Source: G963674835 sp963674835
Lineage (GTDB): Bacteria > Planctomycetota > Planctomycetia > Pirellulales > Thermoguttaceae
DNA: 64,000 nt
Assembly (NCBI GenBank): GCA_963674835.2
Contig: CAXXKC010000003.1
Coordinates: forward strand, 1,240,001-1,304,000
Direction of reading: 5' to 3'
Positions 9,140 through 18,619 of the stretch are shown here, one piece after another. The position numbers and the translations under genes were made by a program. The notes under the pieces were generated by a model. The model was not told where the DNA came from. It did no database searches and saw nothing but the letters and a program-made list of their open reading frames with translations. Positions within the stretch are counted from its first letter, which is position 1, and every line of letters begins with the position of its first letter.

Positions 9140-10093
9140 TTAAGTAGCGAGCGGGCGAATGGAGGCTTTGAGCAAATCTGCAACGAATCTCTCCAGTTCT
9201 CCTAGCCACGATTCAAGACGTACCTTGTCATCAGACAACGTTCCGTTATGCACCAGTTGGCTACGAAATGCGTAGCAATCTGTGAAGAACGCCGCCGGCG
9301 CCCTCTCTGCATATTTCTCGTTTCCCAGGAGTCTCCTTGCCAACCTTCTGCCAGTCTTGCCGATGGACTCCTGGTAGAGCCATTCCAGGCTCGTAATCAA
9401 TGACTTCTTTTCGCTGTCCGGAAGGCCTGAGTTCGCAGTGACCCCAATGAGGCGTGCCACATGTTCGTGCGCCTGCTGCTTCCTGTCTATGGGCTGGAGT
9501 AATGCTTCAATTGCCATAACGAGCGTGATGAACCTACTGCGGATAGACGACTCGAACTGCGCGGCTGAAAACAACTCAAATGCGACACTCTGCTTACATG
9601 TCAAACAGTAGTCTTGCGCATATGCGTGTTGGAGCTGCGTGACGAAATCGGCTTCCTGGCGACCAAGGGTCAGGGTTACCGGATTGGCACGAATGAACTT
9701 TGTGCTCGCACCGCCTGCATACACCAACAAGCCGTGCACGTCGTTGATTATGTGAATTCCGGTGTCCTGCAAGATCTTCTCCTTCGCGTATTCCGACAAT
9801 CCACCGGTTGCTTGGCCCTTTCCCAAGTCGATCCCCACGCGCGAATGGATGGCATACTGAATTAGCGCGTGCGTTGCCCGCATTCCAGCGCCTTGGGCGT
9901 CAACCAAATCGAGAAATGGACCGCCAGCGAGAACCATATGACGTGCAGAGCGGATGGTTCCCTCGCCATCCTGTGGCGTAAGGCGAAGACTGTTCCCTTC
10001 CGGCGCAACCGGGAATTCGAGCGTCGAAGAGTCCGAATTGATGGAATGATGCGCCGGAAAGTAGAAGCGAAGGCGAAAATAATACTGTGTCAT
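9140..10093 (-). CDS. HEPN-domain (Apea-like) protein
   Basis: 317 aa. The N-terminal 170 residues are unrecognised. The C-terminal third is helical and carries FRSQLVHNG (about residues 284-292), the Rx4-6H signature of HEPN domains, which in many toxins and defence systems forms an RNase active site. A CLTCKQ Cys pair lies in the middle. Apea-like HEPN proteins are linked to RNA cleavage in phage defence, but no partner nucleotidyltransferase or toxin-antitoxin mate is next to it. It lies beside a gene fragment in an accessory region. RNase activity is inference. Confidence 0.6.
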   Translation of the reverse strand: MTQYYFRLRFYFPAHHSINSDSSTLEFPVAPEGNSLRLTPQDGEGTIRSARHMVLAGGPFLDLVDAQGAGMRATHALIQYAIHSRVGIDLGKGQATGGLSEYAKEKILQDTGIHIINDVHGLLVYAGGASTKFIRANPVTLTLGRQEADFVTQLQHAYAQDYCLTCKQSVAFELFSAAQFESSIRSRFITLVMAIEALLQPIDRKQQAHEHVARLIGVTANSGLPDSEKKSLITSLEWLYQESIGKTGRRLARRLLGNEKYAERAPAAFFTDCYAFRSQLVHNGTLSDDKVRLESWLGELERFVADLLKASIRPLAT

Positions 10094-11071
10094 GACAGTA
10101 CGTGGTCCGCTTGACCATCTGATTCAGCCGCCGGCGCAGCGCCGTAATAAGATTCGGCGACGATTCCGGCACAATGCGTATCACACGATCGGCATTCTGT
10201 CGCCGAATCTGAAACGAGTCAAGCACGTGCGTTTGCATCTCCAGAATGGGCCGGCGTGTTCTGCGGGCGTCATTGATCGCCAGCTCTCCGGGAGGAATCG
10301 GCCCATACGATGGATATTGCGCAGATGCGGAATGTTCTGCTGCACGGTGCGGGGTCGTAACACGCCAAACTCTTTCGGCGAATCGCGTACCGCGTAGAGC
10401 CTGCGTGCCGCCGTCGATCTTGGCTTGACGCACGCATCGGTTGCACGCACGCGAGGAAGGTAGCAGCCTGCCATTTCCTGGCGAGCTGCCACGCCCTTGT
10501 GGCAATTCTGCCCTAACCCCAACGTGCGTCGGTGGCGCGCACCGCGGCGCGCAAGTGGCTCGGAGGTGGTTTAGGAGGGGCGGATCTTGCCGATTGGCTG
10601 TTGTTTGTGAGACGCGCGATGGGCTGGCCGATTCGTTGGATGGTTCGGCGGGGAGAATTGGGTGGGGCGGCGGGACTTGCGGTGTGTTGGTGGGTCTTGT
10701 TGGAGGGGGAGTGGGTGAGTGGCGAGGGTGTGATGGGCTTGGCGACGGGCGGGCGTAGCGGGGGAGGAATGGAGAAGGGGCTTCCGGCGCGTGGTGACGG
10801 GGGAAGCCCCTTGATGGGAATGGGGTTATTTGAGCGGAGGGCATGGGGCTGTCCCTTTCGCACACCAGCATGTTTCCCCAACCTGCTTTTCCATAGAGTG
10901 TTATGGCGAATCCACCCCTGAAAAATCGCGCTCAAAAACGGCTCTTATCAGATACGGCGGGGTAGGTCTATCAGACAGCCATTTCCCAGCCCCGAAGATC
11001 GCTGGACACTCCCAAAACAAGGAGACCGAACAGCACGGGCATCCCTTCCACTCACCACAAGGAGATGCCCC
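10094..11071. other. Gene-poor, strongly G-skewed spacer
   Basis: Nearly 1 kb without a credible gene. 10550-10820 is very G-rich on the plus strand. A CTCTTATCAGATA and a CTATCAGACAG near 10945-10975 resemble the TNATCAGACA repeats at the integrase promoter. Long open frames here are proline/arginine-rich on the minus strand and look like composition artefacts. Confidence 0.4.
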
Positions 11072-11659
11072 ATGTCCAAAACCCTACCCCTCATCCTCGT
11101 TCTGATCCTTGCTGGCTGTGGTCCACGCTGGGAGACCGCCCGTGAGCAGGTTCTCGCCCAAATTGACTCCCTTCTCGACGGCATCGACCTCAAATCGCGG
11201 GAGGCGACCGCCTCCGTCGCAGAACTAGGGCGGGGAGTCGATCAACTGAGCCATGCAAGGATCGACGTGCAGGTTCGCCACACGAGGCTCTCCGAAGACC
11301 TGACTTCGGTCCAGGAGAAGCTCGCCCGAACCCAGGAGGGGCATTCTCGGCAAGCCCTCCAGTCCGAGGCGGAGTCGTTGAAGACGACCAAAGGTCGCCT
11401 CGGCAGAGTCCTCGCCCTGTTGGAAAGCCGCGAACGGCAGGCGAGGGATCGCCTTCAGAACCTCCGAATCCTCCTCTCCCAAATTGACTCCAAACGAGTC
11501 GCCCTGAAGTCGCTTCGGCGAGCAGTGGAGGTCTGTGAAAGCGGAACCCTCGACTTTCGCAAAGTCGAGATGGAGGTCAAGGAACTGGAGACGGCAATCG
11601 ACACCGAGCTTCAGTTTAACGAACTCCGCCTCACCGACTTGAGCTTCGATTGGGAGTGA
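11072..11659 (+). CDS. Coiled-coil lipoprotein
   Basis: 195 aa. MSKTLPLILVLILAGCGPR is a textbook lipobox (LAGC, Cys16), so the mature protein is probably lipid-anchored. The rest is almost entirely charged alpha-helix (about residues 25-190), with a heptad-like pattern. An AAGGAGATG ribosome site precedes the ATG. The next gene, 55 nt on, is another coiled-coil protein with membrane segments, so the pair may form an envelope complex. I do not recognise the family. Confidence 0.6.
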   Translation: MSKTLPLILVLILAGCGPRWETAREQVLAQIDSLLDGIDLKSREATASVAELGRGVDQLSHARIDVQVRHTRLSEDLTSVQEKLARTQEGHSRQALQSEAESLKTTKGRLGRVLALLESRERQARDRLQNLRILLSQIDSKRVALKSLRRAVEVCESGTLDFRKVEMEVKELETAIDTELQFNELRLTDLSFDWE

Positions 11660-11662
11660 CCA

Positions 11663-11692
11663 ACGGGGCGACGGGGTGATCCTCGTCGCCCC
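11663..11692. terminator. Intergenic GC hairpin
   Basis: GGGGCGAC and GTCGCCCC form an 8-bp perfect stem directly after the lipoprotein stop, followed by TCTCCATTT. It may be a weak terminator, or an RNA-processing or stability hairpin between two co-directional genes. Confidence 0.45.
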
Positions 11693-11714
11693 TCTCCATT
11701 TCAGGAGGTGGAAC

Positions 11715-12269
11715 ATGAGCCTGTGGAACCTGCTCCCCGCCGCGCCCTGGCACTACCCCTTCATTCCAGCGATCCTCGCAACAATCTGTTGGGTGTTCTT
11801 GGCACTGCTGGTGATCTTTGTAGTCATCAAAGACCGGGAGGGTGTTCTGGGGTGCCTCACCTACGCCATGATCCTTCGGCTCATCTTGCTGTTCTGGACA
11901 CCCGCCCCACCCCCTCTCGGTCCGCCCAGCGATCCTGTGGCGGAATGGAGGCAGCGCACATCCCAAGCGGAGCAGGTTCTCCGTGACTTGAAATCGGATC
12001 GGGAGATGCTCCAGGATCAACTCCACGAGGCGGACGAACGGCACCGCCGTGTCCTCGCCTGTGAAATCGACGAAATCGATGCCCAGATCGCTCAGGTGGA
12101 ACGGGAAAGGTCCCGATTGGAGGGCGTGGTCGGCGGGATGGAATCTTGTCAGAGGAGGAAGGAGCGAGGAAAGATGGTCGGCGGCGTGATGTCGGATGAA
12201 AGGCGCGAGGAGGCGATTAGGGGGGGATTGGAGATGGGGGAAGGGTGGCGGCAGGCGGGCAGTTACTGA
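11715..12269 (+). CDS. Membrane-anchored coiled-coil protein
   Basis: 184 aa from the ATG at 11715, preceded by AGGAGGTGGAAC. Two hydrophobic stretches (about residues 12-35 and 45-60) are followed by a helical segment (about 75-140) rich in Glu, Arg and Gln. The last 40 residues lie in G-rich sequence and are low-complexity, so the true C-terminus may have been altered where the IS21 remnant joins. It pairs with the upstream lipoprotein. Function unknown. Confidence 0.5.
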   Translation: MSLWNLLPAAPWHYPFIPAILATICWVFLALLVIFVVIKDREGVLGCLTYAMILRLILLFWTPAPPPLGPPSDPVAEWRQRTSQAEQVLRDLKSDREMLQDQLHEADERHRRVLACEIDEIDAQIAQVERERSRLEGVVGGMESCQRRKERGKMVGGVMSDERREEAIRGGLEMGEGWRQAGSY

Positions 12270-12405
12270 CCGACGGCTTTTTACCCGCGGAGGCGCTTCG
12301 TCGGGCTGAGAGCGGCCGAGGAGGACGACCAAGTCGCTTACGCGGCACAAACCAATATGGGTGTGAAACAGTAAGGTATCGCCAGACAAAAATGGACGTT
12401 TGCAT

Positions 12406-13496
12406 TCACCGCTGAATTGAAGACCGTGGAATCGGAGGCACCAGCGCCCGATCAACGGCCCTGGCCAGTTCCTTCGGTTCATAAGACTCCAACAGCCGAA
12501 GCACTTTGATGAACTCGCGGCGGCCGTCGCTGCCCAGTTCACCCTCCAGCCGTCGCCGCAAGGTTCCAAAGCCCTCGGGCAGGTCCCAGTCGTCAAACGG
12601 CTTGCCGAAGTCCAGGGCACCCGGTTTTCGCTCCAGCAGCGCCAAGTAATGCACCGGATCGTAGTGGACGTTTTCCTTGTCCCAGTCCCGAAGGTGCTCG
12701 GCCACCACCCGGTCCTGAACCACGAACCGGACTTTTTCGATCCCGCCACCGGCACCAGGAAGTTCCGCCGGCAGTAACCCACGAGGCTTTCGATATGCCC
12801 CTTTTCATTCGCCTGCCGGACCAGGCGGAAGTGATGGCCGAAGAGATAATGGCTCTCCAGCCGCAGGAACTCGCGGGTGAACACCCCGCCTCGCTTCTGG
12901 ATCACCTTCGAGACGGCAATCTTGGTGTTGTCGTAGGTAATCCGCTTCGGCACGCCGCCGAAGAATTCAAATGCCCGGCGATGGCCCTCCTGGAATGTCT
13001 CGGTGCATTCGCGGGGAAAGATCTGGCAGAATACGGCATCGCTGTACAGAAGCGACAGGACGAACACGGCGACCTTCCGCTCTTGGCCGCGATAAAGAAC
13101 CGTCGCCTCGCCAAAGTCGACCTGGGCCTCGCCCGCTCGATGCGCCAGCGGCATGAAGACTTCTGCCGACCTCCGCTTCCACCGCCGAATCTCTTCTTGG
13201 ACAACAGTCCGGCCACCGCGGTAGCCCTTCTCGCGCAGCCGCTGGAAGATCCGCTTGGCCGTGTGCCGTTGCTTTGGCGGCGCGTGTTTGTCAGCTTCCA
13301 GAATCTCGTGGATCAGCGGCACGAACGGCCCGAGCACCGGCTTCGCCCGCGGCTGCTTCCGCCGATAGCCAGGCGGCTCCTCGTGCTGAAGGATCTTCTT
13401 CAGCGTGTCCCAATGCAGTTCATACTTCTCGCATGCCTGTCGCTTCGACAACTCGCCGGTCAGCACCAGGCGACGCACTTCACTCCATCGTTCCAT
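12406..13496 (-). pseudogene. istA: IS21-family transposase IstA, degenerate
   Basis: The N-terminal part (MERWSEVRRLVLTGELSKRQ..., HTH, then DDE core with QVDFGEA and a TYDNTK segment) is in one frame to about 12740. The C-terminal part (HYDPVHYLALLERKPGALDF) continues in another frame to 12406. Compared with usual IstA proteins, the segment between RRNFLVPV and the VHYDPVHYL region lacks most of about 90 residues. The C-terminus and the entire istB gene are missing. The element is therefore dead: internal deletion, frameshift and 3' truncation. Confidence 0.85.
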
Positions 13497-13533
13497 GTCG
13501 GTGTACACTCTCGGCTACCTCGCGGAGGGGTCG

Positions 13534-13562
13534 GGCTTGTAGCGGTTGTTCCGCTACAAGCC
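13534..13562. terminator. Perfect 12-bp hairpin
   Basis: GGCTTGTAGCGG / CCGCTACAAGCC around a 5-nt loop, just upstream of the istA remnant. It may belong to the IS end or be a bidirectional terminator; no T-run follows on either side. Confidence 0.4.
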
Positions 13563-14008
13563 TTGCTTACCCCACCGCGAGTGAGGTCAAGAGCGCCACG
13601 GTTTTCGACCGGCACACCCAGTCCGTCCCGCGCCACACTTTTCAACCGGCGTTTACAGGGTCGAGGTATGCCGGTGAGATTGGCAAAATACAGACGTCAA
13701 TGCTTGCTAGGAGCAATTGCCGCAACTAAAATAAAAACTCGCTCTAAGAAGAGGGGGCAATGCATACCTCCTATCGACCGTCGCATAAGTAGTGACACCC
13801 GGGCGACCAACGGGAGCCCGGTATTCGTAGTGTTTTCGTGAGCCCACCAGCCTACTACTTTTACGACCCTCAATAATGGTGAGCGAGCTTAACTGACGCT
13901 AAGACAGTGATTTTGGGGTTCTAGCTAGATCGCCGAACGTCATGGAAAACGTGGAGCATCTCAGATACAGGCAACACAGAATCGACATTATCATTGAGGT
14001 TTGAAATT
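13563..14008. other. Spacer without visible gene
   Basis: About 445 nt between the IS21 remnant and the secreted protein. AT content is higher than in its neighbours and the ORFs are short. It probably contains the promoter for the 14009 gene, but I see no convincing -35/-10 pair. Confidence 0.35.
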
Positions 14009-15748
14009 ATGGGTAGATTAGTTGTAGTTGCACTCGCCTTGATTTGCTTCTTTTCGCCTGGCCGTGTAGAAGCCCAATGGGGTAGTAGCAATAACCAGAA
14101 AGACAAGTTCGAGTTCCAGGCTCGTGGAAAGTCCGGAAATGGCAACCAGCCGTCCGGCAACTACGCACCCAACCAACAATCTGATGTTGTTCCGGGCATT
14201 CTCGGGATTATCGGCAAGGGAATAGACGCGGCGGTCGAGAATGAGAAGCGCAAGCAGGAGCATGAACACCATGACCAACGGAGGCCTTTCTGGCCCAACC
14301 AGGGCTACCAATATCCGCAATACCAACGTCCGCAGTATCAACGTCCGCAGGTGGTGACGCCGCCAACGGAGTTCAACCCTCCACCAACTGAAGTCAAACC
14401 GAACAGCGTGCCTGTCGCGGATCTGGAGCCCACGAAGGTGGAGGTTACCGTCGTTCCGAACGCCTTCACGGTCGACGGCTCCTTCATCACTGTTGCGGAT
14501 GTGCAGAACACGAAGAAAGACGCGCAAGCTCATGTCGAAGACACAGTGGATGATATTCGTGACAGCATTACGGATAAACTCAAAGAAGACGTGGATTCGC
14601 TGGAAGGCTATAGCGATACTGAGAAGCGAGAGATCAAGGATCGGCTGAAGAAAGGCGAGTCGGTTGACGACTTGATCAAGGTCCCGGCCGTGCCTGCGGA
14701 TGCAGCGGAACGGCTCCTTAAGGCGGACGATGCGTTCGAGTCACTAGAGGAAATGGCCGATGACGCCAAGAAAGGTCGACTCAGGCCGCGAGATATCGAC
14801 GATTTTGAAGACGACTTCGGAGACATGGTTGACTCCGGCGAGGAGTTGACCCATGACCTGGACACCCTCAGCGAAGACAGTTTCTGGATCGACCAGATGG
14901 ACCGTGCGCGTCCCGGGAGCGGGCTTCTGCCTTCCGGAATGGAATCGCAGATCATCTACGTTCCCAACATGCCGGCGGGGAGGGTTGTCTATCTTGGAAA
15001 CGGCACGCTTCTCGTGGGCACCGGTGGGGCGACTGACGGTATCGTGATCACGAGCGGGAGCGCCGTACAGGCTGTCGGCCTGTCTGTTGGGGCTGGCCAA
15101 CCAGTGCCTGACTCTGAGTCTGACGTTATCGTTGACGGCGTTTTGCTCATCAATCTCGGCGAGGAGACAGTCAATTACAACGTCGATTCGAACCAGTTCA
15201 CGATGAGCCCTGATTTTCGGCAGCACCTGCCGGGAAGCAAGACCTGGGTTGTCGAGTTCGACCGAGGAGGCGATCACGGCAAGGCGAAATATGGGATTGC
15301 CAACGGGACGTATGGCTTCACGCCAACGGAAAAGGGCTGGGAGCTAATTGAACAGCCGGAGCACGAAGTCACGATCGACAACACCAACAACAAGTTTCCA
15401 TTTCAGTACGTGCTTGACGACGCCCAGAAGACGGTGACTGCCGGCCAGAGCAACCAGCACAAGAGCCGCTACCCGTTCGTGGTGCGCTTCGACGATGGCT
15501 CGGGGCAAGTGCGCCAAAAGGTACTCAAAGAGAGCGAGTACGCGGTGGCTGTTGGCTCTGGGGGTGCGCTTGACCTGTTTGCGCCGAGCGACGTCAAGCC
15601 GCCTTTGCGAATGGAGCAGATTGCGAAGATTCCCGTCCTGAAAGGTCGTGCGCTCCTGCAGTTCGACGACAAACCTCGCGGCGGCTTGTTTGGCGGTGGG
15701 GAACGCTCGCCCGCGGGAAGTCCCCGTGGACTGCTGGATTTCCATTGA
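14009..15748 (+). CDS. Large secreted protein of unknown function
   Basis: 579 aa from the ATG at 14009 (MGRLVVVALALICFFSPGRVEA, signal peptide). Residues about 90-120 form a low-complexity Tyr/Pro/Gln stretch (YPQYQRPQYQRPQ). About 155-300 is acidic helix (VDDIRDSITDKLKEDVDSL). The C-terminal half is beta-rich, with a repeated G-rich segment (VVYLGNGTLLVG...) and late 'YPFVVRFDDGSGQVRQK'. The overall plan (signal, flexible linker, helix, beta domains) is frequent among planctomycete exported proteins. It is probably co-transcribed with the next gene, 22 nt away. No enzymatic motif is recognised. Confidence 0.6.
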   Translation: MGRLVVVALALICFFSPGRVEAQWGSSNNQKDKFEFQARGKSGNGNQPSGNYAPNQQSDVVPGILGIIGKGIDAAVENEKRKQEHEHHDQRRPFWPNQGYQYPQYQRPQYQRPQVVTPPTEFNPPPTEVKPNSVPVADLEPTKVEVTVVPNAFTVDGSFITVADVQNTKKDAQAHVEDTVDDIRDSITDKLKEDVDSLEGYSDTEKREIKDRLKKGESVDDLIKVPAVPADAAERLLKADDAFESLEEMADDAKKGRLRPRDIDDFEDDFGDMVDSGEELTHDLDTLSEDSFWIDQMDRARPGSGLLPSGMESQIIYVPNMPAGRVVYLGNGTLLVGTGGATDGIVITSGSAVQAVGLSVGAGQPVPDSESDVIVDGVLLINLGEETVNYNVDSNQFTMSPDFRQHLPGSKTWVVEFDRGGDHGKAKYGIANGTYGFTPTEKGWELIEQPEHEVTIDNTNNKFPFQYVLDDAQKTVTAGQSNQHKSRYPFVVRFDDGSGQVRQKVLKESEYAVAVGSGGALDLFAPSDVKPPLRMEQIAKIPVLKGRALLQFDDKPRGGLFGGGERSPAGSPRGLLDFH

Positions 15749-15770
15749 GTTTCGTCTGCCTGGAGTAGCA

Positions 15771-16733
15771 ATGGGGAGTTCTATCTCGCGCGCCGTATCC
15801 GTCACGCTTTCCACCGTCCTGACGCTTCTGTTTGTGCTTCCCTCGGTTCTGACGGCCCAGGACCCGGGCGTAACGAAGCCGACGTTGGAGGCATTGGTTG
15901 CGAACTCGGCCACTGTCTCGACGGTCCGTGTGCAGTCTGTCACGACGGACGATGCGAGGCGCAATCTGCTGCAAGTGCGGTTTCAGGTGATTCATCACCT
16001 CAAACGCCCGTGGGACATGCCTGGTGAGGCAACGGGCAGCGAGGCGAAGCCGGCGTCAGAGAGCAAATCACGACCGCGAGGAGCGGATGCCACCGGCGTT
16101 CTTGTCATGCAAGCGGAGGATTTAAAGGACCTCCGCTACTATACCGAGGCGTATTGGAGCATCGACTTATCGAGCCCCATGGGGCTCAGGCTTCCGAGTC
16201 TGCTGGAGGACTGGCGGAAACGAGAGTCGGAACTGTTGTTGTTTCAAGGATTTCGATCTGTTGGATGTGGCCCGCTCTCGATGCTTGTCGATCCGGATCG
16301 GGACGAGGTCATTCTCTCGGACTTGAGTACGGTCTCTTCCGGCAAGGTGATTCTCGGGAAGGTCGCTGAACTGCTAGAGTTGTATCGCGGCATGCAAGGG
16401 TTTCGATTGATCCTGCTGGATGTTCCGCATTTTCTTCCGGCGGTTCGGCGCGAAATGCGCGATGCACCTGCGTTCGATGCGAGGGCACTGCTCTTGCCGG
16501 CTGACGCAGGCTACGAGCATCTACTTCTTGCGCAGATTCGACATCCGGATTACTTGCACGATGACGAGTATACGGTGTCTCGCGAAACCTGGCTCAAATA
16601 CACTCGGAATATTTATCACTTCTGTAGTCCCGAGAATGCGAAGATTCTGCGAGAGTTGTTGGAAGATCCGCAAACGGGTCAGCAGCAGAGGGCCTTGTTG
16701 CAGCAGATCTTGGCCGCATGGGAAGCCCGCTGA
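15771..16733 (+). CDS. Secreted protein of unknown function
   Basis: 320 aa from the ATG at 15771 (signal peptide, VTLSTVLTLLFVLPSVLTAQ), with a GGAG site 8 nt upstream. The mature part has no recognised domain; it begins with a segment rich in Val/Thr/Asp and ends in a helical CSPENAKILRELLEDPQ region. It lies 22 nt after the large secreted protein on the same strand, and I infer a two-gene export unit. Function unknown. Confidence 0.55.
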   Translation: MGSSISRAVSVTLSTVLTLLFVLPSVLTAQDPGVTKPTLEALVANSATVSTVRVQSVTTDDARRNLLQVRFQVIHHLKRPWDMPGEATGSEAKPASESKSRPRGADATGVLVMQAEDLKDLRYYTEAYWSIDLSSPMGLRLPSLLEDWRKRESELLLFQGFRSVGCGPLSMLVDPDRDEVILSDLSTVSSGKVILGKVAELLELYRGMQGFRLILLDVPHFLPAVRREMRDAPAFDARALLLPADAGYEHLLLAQIRHPDYLHDDEYTVSRETWLKYTRNIYHFCSPENAKILRELLEDPQTGQQQRALLQQILAAWEAR

Positions 16734-16854
16734 TGGGAGGTTGTTACTACTGCGGAAGTGACAGGCCCGCGGGCAGTTGCGGCTGAGGCAGAAGGGAATT
16801 CTGCCACTTTCGAAAGAAAGGGACGTACCGGTGATGATATCATAGGAGCAGATT

Positions 16855-18338
16855 TAGTAACCGTTCACGGATTTTGAAGAATTGGTATTGCGCCGTTGGG
16901 GGGCATGGGTTATGAAGGAGGGATGGCTCGCCTCTTTACTGAAGACGAAGTTCGCAAGTTGATCGCCGCGGCGGTCGCCGAGGCGGTTGCGCCTCTGCAA
17001 GCACGAATCGCCCAACTGGAGGCAGAAGTCGCGCGTTTGAGGAAGAACTCGGGGAACAGTTCCAAGCCACCGTCCAGCGATATAGTGAAACCGTCCAAGC
17101 CGGATGCGGCCAAGCGACGAAAGAAGCGGTCGATCGGCGGTCAGCCGGGACACGCCAAGCACGAACGAAAACCGTTCGCTCCGGACGAAGTGGACCGGAT
17201 TGTTCAGTGCGAGTTGCCTCGGGAAGAGGCACGAGGGCTGCGGCCGCTCGCGCGATGGCACGTCGTTCAGCAGGTGGAACTGGTGGAGAAGCCGTTTGTG
17301 ATCACCGAGTATCGAGCCCGTCGGTATCGTGATCCGCGCACCGGCCGGATCGTCATCGCGTCGTTGCCGCCGGAGGTTGCCGCGGCAGGCTTGGTCGGTC
17401 CGCGGCTCTCGGCAGCGATTGCGTTCCAGAAGGCCGCTTGCCACATGTCTTACACGACGATCCACAGCTTCTGGCGCGACCTGGCCGGGCTGGACCTCAG
17501 TCGCGGGCAGTTGGCGAAGGTCGTGCAGAAAGTCTCCGCCGCGATCCGCGGGCCCTATGAAGAACTCCGCGACCGCCTGGCTGGGCAAGACCGTCTGGGC
17601 ATCGACGAATCGGGGCACAAGGACGCAGGTCGGCGTCATTGGACTTGGTGTTTTCGCGCCCCGCGTTTCACCGTCTTCCACATCGATCGTTCCCGGGGCA
17701 GCGAAGTGCTGCGGACGGTGCTGGGCGAGACGTTCGGCGGTGTGATTGGCTGCGACTACTTTTCGGCCTACCGCAAGTACATGGCCGACAGTGGGGCAAC
17801 CGTCCAGTTCTGCATGGCCCACCTGATCCGCGACATCCGCTTCCTGGCCGAGCAGCCCAATAAGAGCGCTGCCCGTTGGGCCGAGAAGCTTCTGGGTTGG
17901 CTGCGGAAGCTCTTTCATACGTTGCACCGCAAAGCCCAATGGCCGCTGGAGAAGTTTGCCTTGCGGATGGAGGCCATTCGCCGCGGTTTTCTCCAACAGG
18001 TGCGCCATCCGCCGACGTGGAACGAAGCGCGGACTCTGGCTGCTCGCTTTCGAGGTCGGAAGGCGGAACATTACTTCAGCTTCCTCACCGAGCCGGGCGT
18101 GGAGCCGACGAACAACCTGACCGAGCAGGCAATCCGTCATGTGGTGATCGACCGGCGAGTGACCCAAGGCACGCGAGGCGGCCCGGGAATGCGCTGGTGC
18201 GAACGGGCATGGTCTGCGCTGGCCACTTGTGCCCAACAAGGCCGCCGCGCATTCCAATTCCTTCACACCGCACTCCTCGCCCACCTCACCGCCCAACCCG
18301 CCCCGTCCCTGCTGGCGTAAAGCCGTGAACGGCTACTA
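16855..18338 (+). mobile_element. IS66-type insertion sequence
   Basis: Imperfect 21-bp terminal inverted repeats, left TAGTAACCGTTCACGG and right (complement) TAGTAGCCGTTCACGG, bound one transposase gene. Total about 1.48 kb. No tnpA/tnpB accessory genes are present, as in the ISBst12-like single-gene branch of IS66. It sits immediately below leader copy A, which on the minus strand now reads into the IS. Confidence 0.8.
16905..18320 (+). CDS. IS66-family transposase
   Basis: 471 aa from the ATG at 16905; an upstream non-ATG start adds three residues and another in-frame ATG lies at 16923. An N-terminal coiled coil (LQARIAQLEAEVARLRKNSG) is followed by the IS66 zinc/HTH region (NSSKPPSSD, GGQPGH) and then the DDE core. 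The core includes RLGIDESGH, GCDYFSAYRKY and the EPTNNLTEQAIR segment carrying the final acid. It appears full length and undamaged. Confidence 0.9.
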   Translation: MGYEGGMARLFTEDEVRKLIAAAVAEAVAPLQARIAQLEAEVARLRKNSGNSSKPPSSDIVKPSKPDAAKRRKKRSIGGQPGHAKHERKPFAPDEVDRIVQCELPREEARGLRPLARWHVVQQVELVEKPFVITEYRARRYRDPRTGRIVIASLPPEVAAAGLVGPRLSAAIAFQKAACHMSYTTIHSFWRDLAGLDLSRGQLAKVVQKVSAAIRGPYEELRDRLAGQDRLGIDESGHKDAGRRHWTWCFRAPRFTVFHIDRSRGSEVLRTVLGETFGGVIGCDYFSAYRKYMADSGATVQFCMAHLIRDIRFLAEQPNKSAARWAEKLLGWLRKLFHTLHRKAQWPLEKFALRMEAIRRGFLQQVRHPPTWNEARTLAARFRGRKAEHYFSFLTEPGVEPTNNLTEQAIRHVVIDRRVTQGTRGGPGMRWCERAWSALATCAQQGRRAFQFLHTALLAHLTAQPAPSLLA

Positions 18339-18400
18339 TTAGCGTTCATCACAATCACCGGATCGCCCCTGGGCGCTGCAGCTATCCCGGAGCACCGGAA

Positions 18401-18510
18401 ACAAAAAAGCCGACGTGGCGGAACGCCCTGAGGCATTCGACCACGTCGGCTTACTCACCAACGAGCCGCCCGGCACGGCCGGGTTGCTCCCTATCTAGTC
18501 ATCCGACCAC
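18401..18510 (-). promoter_or_regulatory. Leader/attenuator element, copy A
   Basis: Sense is the minus strand. The conserved 5' block GTCGGATGACTAG is followed by a GCAACCCGG...CCGGG hairpin. Then comes a terminator: GCCGACGTGG, loop, CCACGTCGGC and TTTTTTG. Unlike the other copies, the downstream sequence is not a stress gene but the end of the IS66 insertion 60 nt away. The gene it once served was probably separated or lost. Confidence 0.7.
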
Positions 18511-18565
18511 TTTGAGTTAGTTTCTGGCGGAGCCACGCTCATCTTGCCGCTACTCCACTGAGAGA

Positions 18566-18593
18566 ATTCTATGGCGAGTAGCGAGAAAAGCAA
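18566..18593 (-). promoter_or_regulatory. Sigma-70-like promoter for leader copy A
   Basis: On the minus strand, TTGCTT and TAGAAT are separated by 16 bp. The -10 lies 56 nt before the leader. The same TAGAAT box at nearly the same distance precedes copies C and D. Confidence 0.45.
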
Positions 18594-18619
18594 GTGCTGT
18601 GTTTGCTTCCCGTTCGGTC

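Noticed and set aside
12406..13496. Complete IS21 with istB
   Set aside because: istB is absent and istA is internally deleted, frameshifted and truncated.
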